NCBI GenBank assembly: GCA_023055505.1
Contig: JALIRH010000063.1
Location: forward strand, 1,939,501-2,003,500
From: Callipepla californica brunnescens
Taxonomy: Eukaryota; Chordata; Aves; Galliformes; Odontophoridae
DNA length: 64,000 nucleotides
Reading direction: 5' to 3'
Positions 36,206 through 48,998 of this stretch are shown piece after piece; within the stretch, counting starts at the first letter, position 1, and each line of letters starts with the position of its first letter. A program made the position numbers and the translations under genes. Under the pieces are notes generated by a model, which did no database searches, was not told the origin of the DNA, and worked only from the letters and a program-made list of their open reading frames with translations.

Positions 36206-39200
36206 GCTTCTGTCTCACCTTGTTGGCCTCAAGAAACAAAATGGTCTTTAGGAGAGAACGACAGAAGGCTTTGAATGCGCTCGATATCTGTACAAAATAA
36301 GTTTAATTAGTATCTCAAATCAAAGAGAGAGTAAAATATCATCCTCTCTGTTCATAAGTATGCTGTGAATACATTAGTATGGGTATACGGCAAACAGTTT
36401 GGCCATAGCAGACTGACTTTTGTCAACATTAAATGACTTCTAGAACACCCAACAGTCTGCAGCGAAGAACTAGATTTTCATCATCCATGCTGCTCAGGAC
36501 TGAGAAGCAGGAAACTTCAGAGCAGGGCTGAGTGAAGTCATCTGAGATCTGTTGGATCATGGGAAGTTCCTGTGACATGGCAGGTGGAGCTGTGAATGTG
36601 TGAAATGTGTTAATGAGCTGGTTGGGAGCCTGGAGCTGCCATGGCAGGATGAGGCTGCAGGGCAGGACCATACACAGATCTCTGCTCTGTGAGCTGGTTT
36701 TCTAGGATACAAGTTCCTAAGTTTCAAAACTTATATGAAGCACCACGTCTGCAAACTTGCAATGCATGACAGGGCACACTCACCACTCCTCAGCTTACTC
36801 CAGGGCAAGGGACGGTATTACTCCCAAGATCTCAGTGCCAAAGGTATGTGCTTTAGCAACACCAAAAGCAGGATGGTGGGAGGCTGAGAAGGAGCATTGT
36901 GGGGAGGCTGGAGTGATGGAGAGAACTTCCTGAGAATTAGGAGGAAATTCTATTTGGCTTTGACTGCAATTTGTGCCTTGACAGCCTGGGTCCCTCGCCA
37001 GCTGTTTTTCCTGCGCTGAGTGCTCTGCTTGCTCTTGTTCACATTGCATTCCCCAGGACTGTATTATCTTTTTTCTTAACCAAAGAGCCGCCAGCTGGTG
37101 TTGTTGATCACACCCCCAGCAGCAGGCACAAAGGCCAGCACACACTTCACACAACACTCCTTCTCTTTCCCATTCTTTCTTAGTGCTAATGAAAACATTG
37201 TCATTTGAAACAAGCAGCTGGGAGTGTCGTAATTTCAGTCTTTTCATTAAGGTAGTTAGGCAGATCTTCTTCCCTGCAGCTCTTCCTGCCCCACAGCCAT
37301 GGCTCCTCGTGCTGGGTACCAGACCCTCGCTGTACACCAGCCTGTAACTCAGGCCTGTCCGTGCTGAAGTGGAAAACAGCAGCAGCTCTGTGCTCCCTTC
37401 CTTCATCCCTTGAGAGCTTCCTCATGCAGTCGCCTGCTGCAGATTGTCCCTAGCCACCACTGACACGCAGCTGAGCTTTGGAACTATTCCTCCCTCCATT
37501 TGCTGTCCCTCCAGTAAAGGCACAAGTCCTTAACCTACTCACTCTTCCCCACACAGAGTTATTCAACAGCAGTCACCCCTTTCCAGCAAGATAACCCACC
37601 TGAGAACCTGCATTTTGGAAGAGAAGGAACAGGATGGAAAATTGTCATGTGCCTTTTTTGGATGTTTATGGAGAATTGCTCCTGAGCTTAAGTAACTTGC
37701 TTGTATATACAGTGAATGAGCAGTGGGCTTGGATGCTATGGGCTTCCACAGAGGAGAATCTGCCTGAAGCAATGGGGAGAGGGCAACCTGTACAGAGACA
37801 TCGGGGGATACTGATCTAGATTTGTCCCACCTAACATTAGTCACTTAAGGCACTTCAGCTGGAACTGTAATTGCCTTAGGTTCCTTGTGTGGACCATGGA
37901 AAGCAAGAGGCTACCAAGGAACAGCTTAATGCTGTGGTGGTGTTTCTTTCTCCACTTACTGTAGAGGGAGCCTAGCATGGTAAGGTTTCTATTTCAGGTG
38001 CTGAATTCAAGTGGATGAAGTTGAATGTGATGAAACTGAGCTTTGGAACTCTGCTGGTGCTTTTAGTAGGAGGCTTGAGGGCCTTCTCTATCTGCCCTGT
38101 AGAATGCATCTTATTTCCATACAGAACATGCGTCTAAGGCTAAGAAGTTGAGTGGGTGACTGGTGCTAGGAGTAGACAACAGTGACCTCATGAAGTGCTG
38201 AGGCATAAATATCCACAGTAAGCACACCTAAAACCGACTCTTTCAAAATACAAATGTAACCTGGTTCACTTGACTTTTCCTCCCTCTGATGGATATCCTT
38301 TCCCTACCCTTTCCATTTCCATTATATCTATATCAGCATGCATGAGAGAGAGAAAGTGTAAATAGAGTCAGGGCACATGATAAAGAGCAGGGTAATACAT
38401 TTTTTATTCCCACCAGTTAGGGATGACAGCGTCACATATTTACTCTCAGTGAGTTGTGGATGTTTGCCTCTAACAAATGTAAATCAGCGGTGTGGTGCTG
38501 CTCCATCCATCACTCAATATTTTCAGACCATTCCGGAGTTGCTGAGGTTGTACCTGAAGTCACCAATGTTATTAATAGGGGTGGCAGTGATAACAAGATG
38601 CTGTGACGCCTTATTTCCCAGTGGGATTCCATCCTACGCAGTGTCTGCATTTTTCCAGCCTTGACTTGTCTTTGTGCCCGTCTGGTGTTTGTGACATGAC
38701 AACCTTCATTGTAAACATCTGAAGAGAAACGATGGCCATTTTCATCACCCCCAGTGATGAAACCCTTCAGCCTTCCAAAGGTTCTTGCAGCCTCTCCTCC
38801 TCTTCAGTCCTCTCCGTCAGAGGGCAGGGGCAATAGACGGTCCTGCAGTCAGCCCCTCACAGTATTCTTGTGCTTAAGCACAAGAAAAGAAGGTGGAATA
38901 TCTCCATTTATGCTCATATTATAAAACAACACTAGAAAAACCCCACCCTAAACAATTACTGCTCTCTCCACCTATTCTCCCACACTCCTTTGTTCCTGCA
39001 CAGAACTTGTCAGCCTTCCATCCCTGGGAGAGACGAGCTGCAGGCAGGGAGGAGGGGTGAGGGAAGGCTGGGGGCTGGAGCCATTTAAGCTGTCACCAAC
39101 TCTATCAGTGCATTTAAATCACTGACAGAATTACAATGCCACGTTCTGCAGTTCAAAAAACAACCAGCCCCAGAATTCCCATCAATGCAGCGTCCTTCCT

Positions 39201-40773
39201 CCAGGATAATGTGGCTTCGAACTTTAGTATACTGGTATACATAGAGCAGGGCAGACTCAGAGGCTAGGCAGCGTAGCAAGGATCTGTACGTGGAACTTTT
39301 TTCTGCTGCTGGGTAAATCAAATTCAAACAGCACAAGTCATTTATGCTCTGCTCTTTCTTTCTATTTAAATGGTTACTGCTGGTAAGCACCATAATAGTT
39401 AAGGATCTGTCAGCAATTCCAATACAAAGAAGAGCAATCACATCTTTAAGCAGACTCCCAGTGATGGGCTATAGACTATCAAAGTTAAATAGATTCTTAA
39501 AATCCTAGCCGTTAGGGCAGGAAAATCTTTCAGCACTAATAGTGCATGACTGTTCCCAGCAGTGAAGCCATCATGATAAGTGGTTTAGCCAGCGCTTCTC
39601 ATCATGCCCTTGTGGCCACCCCCTTCAGGTCAGGTATCCCATCATCTCATCCGTGCCACTTTCAGAACTTGTCCCTCCAAGGCAGCTGTAGTCAGGGACC
39701 TGTGGTCTGGGGGTTTGTGCTGATGCCCGTCTATCTGTCTGAAAAGTTGGTTTTGCCTTACCGATGCTGTCTTTGCCTGCAATCACAGTGGCTGATCCTC
39801 GCAGAAGGTAAGGGACTGCGGTTAGTGCCAGCTAGTAGAGGTCTCCTTTAACTGTGATTTATAGAGTAATTGCCTGTCTGCAGCACATGGATACACTGTT
39901 GGGCATGCCTTTGTTCCCCTTCAGTTCCTCCTGAATGCACTATATACTAACCATTATCCTCTCTCCCTGGGTTGCCCTTCTTAGAGACACATTCTTCCAT
40001 TCCCTGGGAGTCAGATCAAAGCCACTAGCTCTGATTTTTTTTGCATCGACTATGCTGCACCTTTACTGGATTCTCCGCAATTTATTTACATCTCTCTTCC
40101 GTTATCTGATGTGACTTCTGCATGCATATGATTACCAGTTCTTCTTGGTCAGTCTGCAGCAAATCGCAGGAAATCATATAATAAACAGGACACATGCTGA
40201 GTGACGTTTCCAATTCCATATTCTCCTGATTCTCAAAATCCATGGTGAAAGGAATTCTTGAGATGGATTTTGGGATAGAAACAGTGAGATGAGTGGAACT
40301 CTCTCATCTCTGTTTTGACAGCCACTGGCAAGGTGGGACAGATCATAATTCCCTGCTAATCATTTGTTGGGATGCCACAGGACAGTGTGTTCTGTTGTAT
40401 AAAACTGTGTTTTCTCTACAAGGTCCTTTCAGAATATAAAAAAGAAAATCCAAGGAGGTGCTTGGTATTGGGTCTTATCATTGGGTTGAAAAAGGGAGGC
40501 AAAGTAAAGAGACTTTCTCTTCTTCATGGGACACTGAGCATGGCATTTCCTTCTGGATCTGAAGCACTGCAAACGAATATTCAAGGACTTTGGTTTCATG
40601 AGAAAAAAGCTGTTGCACCAAAGGAATGCAGAATGTGTGAACAGAAACTCCCCCTCAGGTGATAGGATCTCGTTTTGGCACAAGCTGACTTAATGAAAGA
40701 GCAGAGAAAAACACAACATTCAGGTGGATTCCGCTTGTCTTTCTGATTCGTTTCCCGAGGAGTAGTGCCAGAG

Positions 40774-40792
40774 CAGCACAGCACAGCACAGC
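40774..40792 (+). repeat. (GCACA)n short tandem repeat
   Basis: Three to four imperfect GCACA units. It is too short to be more than a local slip event. Confidence 0.7.
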
Positions 40793-42730
40793 TGGCTGGA
40801 GGGATGTGTGAGCGTTGTGCCTAAGGGCTGCCTAATGTGTACAGAGCCCCGAGCTTTGCTCTGGAGTACAGTGAGCATCTTTCACAAGTCATTCCACCCG
40901 ATCTGCCACAAACCTGACCTCCCTTGGCAGAGGGACAGTGACAAGCAGCTTGAGAGGAGAAGCCCCTTGACACAGCTGTCATCGTTTGCTGGGTGAGCAC
41001 ATGCAAGAGCTGTGCTGTGTCATGCAAACCACCCTGATGCTGCACGGTGATGTTGTTCCATTTGGTCTCACCCGTTAAAAGAATCATCGCTGGTACCCTC
41101 CGCAACTGGTGGAATAGCTGTTGCCGCGGCAGCAGATTGCATGTCTTGATGCTTGCAGAAAGTAAGCAATGCTTCCTACCCTTTTTCCCTATAGTGTTTT
41201 GTTTCCAGCTGCTTTGCTTATTGCTTTTCACTTGACACTTGACATGTTCTGGTCATTTTTATTTAGTGAAGGCAATTGTCCTCCAACAAAGCCATAGCAA
41301 GAAGGGAATGACAGAGTTCAAGAGAGAACAGTTCAGAAAGAAATGAATGCATCACTGCCATGGCATATCCAGATTCCTTACCCCAAAACGGAAAGCTTGG
41401 CACAGTCAGTAACAGCCTCACATGCATACCCGTGTGTTTTAGGTACACCTTAATGCACGAGTTTGTAGTAATGTGCTCTGTGTGTGTAGGTCCTAGGGCA
41501 GGGCTTTTGTTCCCTTTAAGTCAGAGGTGTTACATAGCACTGATCTCCTGAACGTGGAAATACAGCAGGAAGCACCATTGGTATTATTACTCCGCTGGGC
41601 ATAGCAATTACTCAGCAGACAGAGTCATGAATTTAGCCTGCTGCATCGGTTCCCAGCAAGGCAGAACCTCAGTGAAGCCACAGGACAGTGCTGGAAGTGG
41701 CCTCGCATGCTCACAGGTACCCTTCATGAACATAAAGGACATGTAGAAATGCAATATGGGCAATGTTGCACTCATCCTGCAATTCCCAGCTGGGGAATCT
41801 TCATTTCTTATTCCCCAAGGAGTGGTTAAACTCAAAGAAACCATGTCCTTCTGAGCAAAGAGAGGCGTAGGTTTTCCTCCTTTAAAATACTAAGCTGTGC
41901 ATTCGCTGTTCCTTGAGCAGGATTGTAATTCTTCTGTGGAGCATGAGGGCCGTGATTAGGAAGCCAGGATTGCTCTGCTCACAGGGATCCTGCCATTGTC
42001 TTTGATTGCATGGTATTAACTGTAAATTATACCCTTTTGGAGACCGCATGTAAAAATAAAATAAAAAAAATGTGTCAAAAGACAGAGAAAATATTGATTC
42101 CAGAGGTAGCGGAAACTATGGCTTGGTTAAATTAGAACCTGAAAAAATAAAAACAGATGAGCATTTTTGAGGGTGAAATGGAGACTAGGTGAAGAGGCCT
42201 GTATTTCTCCCCATACTTACAGCGATTTCAAGCAACCCCATTGCAGGCAATGAAATATCACCAGTTTAAGTAAGAATCTGTCTTCAGTTACTGAGGAGAT
42301 CCAGGGCATGGATAACAGGATTATTATTAAGGTGCTGGTGAACTGGAAGCCTGATTAATTGAAAGCACAATATAGGAATGAAAATGGAAGAAGCTAAAGG
42401 GCTGTTAAGACCTCTCAGATTTCTGATGCCATTTCAACTGACCAGTGACACTACTTTTGAGTTCATTCTCAGGACCCAGCTCTGTGCTGATGACAGATAC
42501 CACTGCAATCAGCCAGCCTATGGTTTAACTGGTAAACTGGAATGACAACTGGACTTTCTCTCACTTCGGTCTCCGGAGCCTCCCTGCAAAAGCTTTGGAG
42601 GTGCAAAATGGTAGAATTGTAATCACTAAAACTCTTTCAGCTTGAAGATGCTGAAAGCTGAGTGTAGATAGCCTGGAGAGATAACGAGCTTGCAGAAAAA
42701 GCCAGGCATAAAACAGATGTTTTTTTTTTC

Positions 42731-42872
42731 ATGGATTCGTAGATTTTAAAGCATAAAGTATCTATTAGGTCACTGAGTCTAGCTTGTCACATGGCATAGG
42801 CCAAAGAATCTCACCCAGAAATTCCTGTTTCAAGCCCATAACTTCTGGCTGAGCTAAAGAGTATATCTTTGG
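42731..42872 (-). mobile_element. Old CR1-like LINE remnant
   Basis: The blocks 'atggattcgtagattttaaa', 'ggtcactgagtctagcttgt', 'ggcataggccaaagaatctc' and 'acccagaaattcctgtttca' followed by 'gcccataacttctgg' resemble an old CR1-type 3' region that recurs in turtles and birds, in reverse orientation. The copy is much more diverged than the avian CR1 copies elsewhere here, which suggests an insertion predating bird diversification. It lies just right of a T run. Confidence 0.5.
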
Positions 42873-43639
42873 AGCACACATGCTGTGGGATGCAATTCAG
42901 ACCTAACAATTCTATGAATCTACTTATCTTTACCAGTTAGGGGATATATGCCTGGCTGTCCCAGCCATGCCTGTTAAAGAGGCTGAATGAAGGTCACTGG
43001 GCAAAGGCTGAGAAGGAAAAAAGCTCAACAAAGCTTTGAACAAATATCCAGGACAATGACTGCAATTTAATACTTACTGGTGGACTGTTTTGTCTACTGC
43101 GTGGTGCACTGAAACATCACAACACCTATTCCCTAGGTTTATTCTCTCTCGTCCTTCTTGGAGCATGGTTTTATTGGAAGCTCAGCACACAAACACAGCA
43201 GAAAACCTTTCTCTGCCTTAATCTTAATCTTCCTCTCCCAGACTTTATTCCTCATAAGAGTTTACCTCTAAGATTCTCAGAATCCCAGCTCCCTGAATGA
43301 AACAACTATTTTTCTACTCTTAACAAAGTGGCCTGGAAGCCCTTTTCCACCTGGATTAGTTTAGCTCAGCCCGGCAGTGATTACTCAGGATTGTTATGTG
43401 ACATTCTATGAGAGCACTCCTTTCTCTGTGCAGTATTGGCCACCACTTCAATCTGAGGCAGACTGGTACTTGCATCCTCTTGCCTTGTGAATCTGTGAGT
43501 AAATCTGTATGTTTCCCACTGTTCTTTGTGCCACAAACACATACTTCTTCCACGAAGATTATTTTCTTTTTACTTTTCCAAGTCCTACTGTACCAGTACG
43601 ATGCCCAGATTAGTCATCACAGTATCATGAATTGTTCCA
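42873..43639. other. Unassigned noncoding sequence
   Basis: No recognisable gene. The right-hand part may be further diverged 5' sequence of the adjacent CR1, whose start I cannot place exactly. Confidence 0.5.
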
Positions 43640-43859
43640 GTCCAGGCCTTCTTAGTTGTGTGATTATTGTTGATATCTGAGGAAAGGGCCACTACAGAAT
43701 TGGGGAGTAGTGGGAACAAGTCACAGCATAACACTGTAGGCAAAACCCATCCCTACCTACCTGTATTCCAAAGGTACCCTTACATAACATGTTTGAGGCT
43801 CTGAGATTTGAGGGAGAGGTAGGTGAAAAAGAGGTGGAAGGTTGCCTAGGCAAGGCAAT

Positions 43860-44408
43860 CGACTCCACACCTTAAGACTAACTCCTGCAAGAAGGAATGA
43901 AGGGTGGTGGTTGAAGGCTGCTCCCTTCTGAGAGGAACAGAAGGCCCCATAAGTCAGATAGACCCTACCTGTAGGGATATGTGCTGCCTACCTGGGGCCC
44001 GGTCAGAGGCATTACCAAGAAACTTCCTGGCCTGGTTCACCTCTCTTAATTATTATCCCTTACTTATAGTTCAGGATGGCAGTGATGAAGTTGCTAAGAA
44101 GAGCCTGAGGGCTGTCAAAAGGGAATTCAGGGCACTGGAGTGGTTAGTTGATGGAGTGAGAGTACAGATGGTGTTTTCCCCTATCCCTTCAGTGGCAGGA
44201 GGAGATACTGAGTGGACCAGGAAAACCCATCTCATAAATACAAGGCTGAAAGGCTGGTGAAATCACAGGAATTTGGGGTTTTTTGACCTTGAGATTGTTT
44301 ACTTGGCACCTGGCCTGATGGCTGCAGACGGGTCCTATCTATATCAAAAAGGAAAGTGGACCCTAGCCCAGGAGCTGGCAGAGCTCATTGAAAGGGCTTT
44401 AAACTAGG
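43860..44408 (+). pseudogene. CR1 ORF1 SGNH-hydrolase-like domain (decayed)
   Basis: CR1 ORF1 proteins carry an SGNH/GDSL-type esterase domain. Here an open stretch of about 118 codons (43904-44260, starting at a GTG that is simply mid-protein) has the expected block order. A VVEGCSLLRGTEGP segment stands where the GDS nucleophile block belongs. PGAR follows, then a GSDE block at 44078-44089 in the position of the G-x-N-D motif, then VFSPIPSVAGGD. After a frameshift, a D-G-S-Y segment (44327-44338) occupies the D-x-x-H position. The serine of block I is kept, but the preceding Asp is Cys, and Tyr stands where the catalytic His is expected. The reading ends near 'gggctttaaactagg', the usual ORF1 end. 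It is a remnant, not a gene. Confidence 0.75.
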
Positions 44409-44499
44409 TATGAAGGGAGAAGGAGATGAAATGAGGTTTACTAGATGAGCTTGAGGGAACAATGATGTGTTTGTGGGTGAGGCCAATGACTCAGCTGAT

Positions 44500-45285
44500 T
44501 AATGTCTACACTGGTGCATGGGCAACAAGCAGGAGGAGTTAGAAGGCATTGTGCATCAGGCAAAGTACGACTTAGTTGCCAATAACGAAACATTGTGGGA
44601 CAACTCTCAGGATTCTCTTGCTGCAATGAAGAGCTATAAAACCTTCAGAATAGATAGTCAAGGATGGAAAAGTGTAGGGGTTCTCTAAGAGTGTGCTTTG
44701 ATGTTGCTGAGTTTGGGGCTGGGAGATTGAGTCCCTTTGTGCAATGATGAGGGGGAAAGCCAACAAAGCTGACATCCTGTGGGGGTCTATTATAGACCAC
44801 CTAATCAGGATGAAGAAATTGATGAGGCATTCTGTGAGCAGCAGGCAGAAGTTGTTCTTATGGCGACTACCCTAATATAGGCTGAAAATACATTACAGCA
44901 CAGAGGAAGATGTCTAGGAGGTATATAGAGTGTGTGGAAGATGTTAGCTTCCTGATGCAGCTGGTAAGAGAGCCTACAGGGGAGGTGCACCACTAGACCT
45001 GCTGTCTGGGAACAGAGGAGGACTGGTGGGAGATGTGGAGGTCAGGAGCTGTCTAGGGTAGAATGACCACGAGATGGTAGAACTCTCTGTTCTTGGTGAA
45101 TTCAGGAGGCAGGTCAGCAAAACCACTGCCCTGGGCTTCTGAAGAGCGGGCTTTGAACTATTTAGGACTCTAGTAGGGCGAGTCCTTTGGGAGTAAGTCC
45201 TGAGGGCAAATGGGTCCAGCAAGGATGGTCATTCCTCAAGAAGGAAGTCTTAGAGGCACAGGAGCAGGCTGTTCCCCTGTGCTGT
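44500..45285 (+). pseudogene. CR1 ORF2 endonuclease domain (decayed)
   Basis: CR1 ORF2 begins with an APE-type endonuclease that nicks target DNA. Recognisable pieces, in shifting frames, are a YT-A-GNKQEELE-like start near 44510 and an N-E-T-L-W-D block (44584-44601) in the position of the catalytic-glutamate motif. A degraded G-D-Y-P block follows at 44860-44880, where G-D-F-N is expected. N-D-H-E-M-V-E lies at 45062-45082 in the position of the S-D-H motif with the catalytic histidine. Finally an A-Q-E-Q-A block lies at about 45256-45270. Stops and frameshifts interrupt it throughout. The sequence then joins the 3' tail directly, so the reverse-transcriptase domain is absent. Confidence 0.8.
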
Positions 45286-47538
45286 AAGATGAGGTGTTCA
45301 AGAAACATTTAGATTTAGATTGTACTAAGGGAATGTGTTGGTGACAGGTAGACAGTTGGACTGGATGATCTTGGAGGTCTTTTCTCATTGATTCTATGAG
45401 ATCGTAAGAGGGGGAAAATGCAGTGACTTTGGAAGTAGTAGCTAAAGGTAGCTTAAGATGTGAGGAAATGGATTTCATGATCTAGGAGGTCCTCAGTCTC
45501 TTCATATCATCCCCCCACACAGGTGATGTTTTTGTTTTTGTGAGAATTAGGCTAGAGACCTTTACAGACATTCTGCCCCTGTTTCAGTGATGTTCTTTCC
45601 TCTTCCTGAATCTCTGGAAATCATTATGCATGCATGGAAGGCAGACTGGAGCTTCCTATTGCACTTTATCCCAATGCACCCTGAAAAGCAGGAAGGTACC
45701 TACAGAGCAGAGGGAGCAAGGCTGTGAGATTATCTAGTGCCTCTCCGATCTAGAGGACAAAGCAAACTGCTATCTCACTCCTTGTCACAGGAATAGAAAA
45801 TGTTTTTTATGTGACCATTTATCCAAATCACCTCGTTATCAGCAGTTATCTACTGTATGATTCCCTTAATAGATATTCTCATGGAAAGATTATGATAAAA
45901 CAGTTGGGAAAGAAGGGAAGGAATTACAGCAGGTGGTGAGAAAGAAGGAATGAGCATGACACATACTTATGAAGCCTGTCTTTTATTTCCTATGTTTAGA
46001 GAAAACAGTTCTCACTTTATGGCTTTTGTTCAATCAGAGAGAAAATGAGCTATAAAAGCAGAGATAGGAAGGAGTTAACCAATTTCCAATTCAGTGTGTT
46101 ACAATTTGCTCCAGTAATAATAATAAAAAAAGAACAATCCTGGGAAACATAATTTTTAAAATGAAGACTACTAAATCAATAAGCACTACATGACTAATCA
46201 TTTTCTGTTTTCTTGGTAGAGGAAGGTAGAGCTGTGATCAGAAATCAAAAGCAAGGCCCCCAGCTTCTCTGCAATTCTGACAAATTCTGCTTTACTGTAA
46301 GCCAAAAGAAGGGAGGTTTTCACACGAGTGTAAACTAATGCTGGTAAGTGGCATTAGAATCTCTGCCCACCATCATCATCTCATTTTGTGGAAAGATAAT
46401 GAAATCCATTTGATGCCAAGTGAGTTAATTCCTCAAAAAGCTGCATTTGTTGGCAATGGAGTGTTTCAGCCTGAGATGCAGAGGTCGGGGGTGACTTCAT
46501 CACTTTCACAGTCTTCAGTTGTGCTGGGACTTCACGTAATAGCTACTTAAGCACGTGTTTGACTTGAGACAAGTGAGTAGTCCTGTGGGCAGGTGCTTCT
46601 GTGCTTCTTGAGCTGCCACTCCAGCAGTCGTTTGGAAAATCCTATTTGTACAAATAGCACTCAGCATAACAAACAAAGGTGAGCAAATTCTTTCTCTAGA
46701 CATCGAAGCACACAGCATCAGTAGCGGACTGGGAGGAGGCACTTGAGAATGAGATTGCATTGTGCATCGCTGTTCCTCCAATTACTTTGAAAATTTCAAC
46801 TCAGTTTTCACAACATCTGCCCGCAGCCTTCATAGTGCTCCAGCACTTAACTGCCCCTTTTCTCTCCTTGGGTTTGATAGTAGATGCCTTTGATACTGTA
46901 CCTTCTTAGAAATAAATGAAAGCATTCTGGGTAAAGGTTGAAGCATTTGTCTGTGCAGTGTCAGACACCCTGAAGGACTTGGCACAGCTTTCATAGTTGA
47001 ATGCATCCCAATATCAGGTAGAGTACCATTATTGTTTGACAGGACAAAGCAGTTGACCTCAAAGTTTTAACCATTTAACAGTTTCAACACTGCATCCTTC
47101 CCACTCGCACTGACCGTTTGGTATACTGACAGTGCACTGCACTGGCAGGGGGGACATTATTGTTGATTTATGGAGTCATCTCACTGGGACCTGCAGAAAG
47201 AAGGGACATATGCATCAGGGAAATTGCCACTAACTAAAGTGTCCACAACACTGAGGATTTTCTACTCCAGTTCCCACTGCTGATCAGTGTTGGGCAAGGC
47301 AAATGCCATTCCCATCCGGAAACACCACCTTCCCAGCTGGCTCTACTTGTGCAGCTCCTCCCTTGTGCCACATTCAGAGTTCATGTTCCCCAGCAACAGG
47401 ACAATATGGATGCTTCTCTCTTCCACCTGGGAGGCATTCTGACCTGCATTTAAAGTGCAGCACCGCTTGGTAATATGTCTCTTAGTAGGCAACCCAAAGA
47501 ACATGTAATTTTAAGTACTGAGCCACCAGATAACATAT

Positions 47539-47563
47539 AACCAGCCCCACAGAAGGGCTGGTT
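47539..47563. repeat. Perfect 9-bp hairpin
   Basis: AACCAGCCC and its reverse complement GGGCTGGTT are separated by a 7-base loop. It is not next to a T-run and no gene is near it, so there is no reason to call it a terminator or processed RNA. Confidence 0.6.
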
Positions 47564-48574
47564 CAGTGCGGGGGTGAGCACACAGAAGCTTTCCCTGAAG
47601 GACTTTTCTTCAGAGCCTATTTTGCAAATGAATGTTTTGAAGACTGCAGTGAGGTGAGGAGACCGCCCTTCCTAGTGAAGCTTAGGGCTGTAGTGGGGAT
47701 CACATTTAGGAACAGTTAGAGATGGCCAGAAATCACACACAAAGCTTTTCCTTTGTAAGCATCCGAGCATCTTGCATGGTGTGAGGAGAGGCAGGGGCTG
47801 TATCTTCTCATAGGGAGCAGAACCTGTTGTTCTCTCTCCTGCATACCTGTGAACAAGATGATAGCTTTGACAGCTCTCATATGCTGCAGTTCACAATCCC
47901 CTCTGCAGTTTTACAAAGGTCCATAGTGTAAAACATCACCCAAAAGATACAGATTTATCTTTTAAAAGAGTTTTGTTTTTTATGTGGTCCAGTTTGCAAT
48001 ACGGTTCCCCAGATGACAGTGGACTGAGCTGTGCTCACCCTATGAGCGATGCTATCTAAGCAGATTCAAACCTGCTATTGCTTCTGAGCAGTGATGGAGA
48101 AATGGACATGAACAAAAAGAATTTTGGTTTGCCAGGAAGTCCTAGGGTATGACTTCTAACACATACCACCATACTACACAGCAGGCAGGAGAAAACAAAC
48201 TCTGATTTAGCTAAATTCTTTCTGCAATCGAACCTGTGTTTTTGAAGGTGCCTGCTTCAGTACACAAGTGTTTGTGAGAGATTAGTACTTATTAACTAAT
48301 AACCTTTGATTATGTTTATTCCCACAGCTGATTTGTTCAGGTGTTTGTCACACGAAAGCAGAAATATGCTTCAGTGACACAGCTTGTTCATGGTCCAGCC
48401 TGCAGGTTTGTGATTTCTTGGCAACTGAGTGATGGACTACTATTTTCTGAAAGAATCTCTTTGCTGAAAGGCCTTCCGTGCAAGGACTCTGGGGTAATTA
48501 GAAAAACAATAACCTTTCCATACCCTCCTGATTTGTTTTTCATGAAATTAGGTACGGGGAGGGTAGATGCTTTG

Positions 48575-48650
48575 TCCATTGTCAAACAGTGAGTGAATGG
48601 AAGAACTGATGCCCAAGTTTCTGCTCTGCGCCTCTAACGAGCAGTCAGCT
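48575..48650 (-). mobile_element. Possible MIR-like SINE remnant
   Basis: The blocks 'ttgtcaaacagtgagtgaat' and 'ggaagaactgatgcccaagt', then 'ttctgctctgcgcctctaac', resemble the reversed tRNA-proximal half of MIR. The match is weak. Confidence 0.3.
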
Positions 48651-48871
48651 TTCCCTGCCCACCAGGATATTGGGTGGTTAAAGGCTATCTGTCTGCTTGG
48701 TTCTTCATACAGGGTTGAAGAAAAGCATCTTGTATGGGGAAGCCTTGCATTGACACAAACTGAATCAGATTGATTAACAGAATGTCCAGTGGGTCCTCAG
48801 CCAGTGCTCAACACCTCAGTTATAGTATACTGAGCATATCCCAACCATGAAAGGATGTTACCCAGAAAACA

Positions 48872-48998
48872 GCCCTGTGAAGTATAATCTCCATAGGGAT
48901 AAGGAAATATAAGCAGAAAGGAAGAAGTCATTTGCCCAGATCCACAGAGGGAATCTCGGACACTGCTGTGGTCTCCTCTTTGTTAGACCACACTGTTT
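48872..48998 (-). mobile_element. MIR-like SINE remnant
   Basis: The blocks 'ccctgtgaagtataatctcc', 'ataggga-aaggaaatataagcag'-like and 'gtcatttgcccagatccaca' follow the reversed MIR tail-to-CORE order (a ccctatgaggtaggtatta tail, then aggaaactgaggca, then gtgacttgcccaaggtcaca). Diverged but ordered. Confidence 0.5.

Larger units (their letters stand above)
33710..42730. other. Unassigned noncoding sequence
   Basis: About 9 kb with one MIR-like remnant and small simple repeats. The largest open frame is 203 codons on the minus strand (36795-37406). It is rich in Cys, Ser and Gln, has no recognisable domain and overlaps other frames on both strands. An AT-rich stretch at about 35.84-35.94 kb has the look of conserved noncoding DNA but this cannot be judged from one sequence. 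No exon was identified. Confidence 0.5.
43640..45403 (+). mobile_element. CR1 LINE with ORF1 and endonuclease remnants, internally deleted
   Basis: This is the longest CR1 in the window and keeps parts usually lost by 5' truncation. From left to right it has a 5' region (from about 43640; the exact start is uncertain), the ORF1 esterase-like domain (43860-44408) and the ORF2 apurinic-type endonuclease region (about 44500-45285). It then jumps to the CR1 3' end, which has CTGGATGATCTTGGAGGTCT and a terminal ATTCTATGA. The reverse transcriptase and all of ORF2 beyond the endonuclease are missing, with the junction at about 45282-45294. Numerous stops and frameshifts show it is dead. Full-length CR1 is about 4.5 kb, so this copy represents well under half. 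The 3' end type differs from the copies at 14.4 and 58.6 kb, so it is another subfamily. Confidence 0.9.

Noticed and set aside
36795..37406. 203-codon minus-strand frame as a gene
   Set aside because: No domain, no splice or promoter support, and other frames overlap it on both strands. By the same rough estimate, about 0.35 such frames would be expected by chance.
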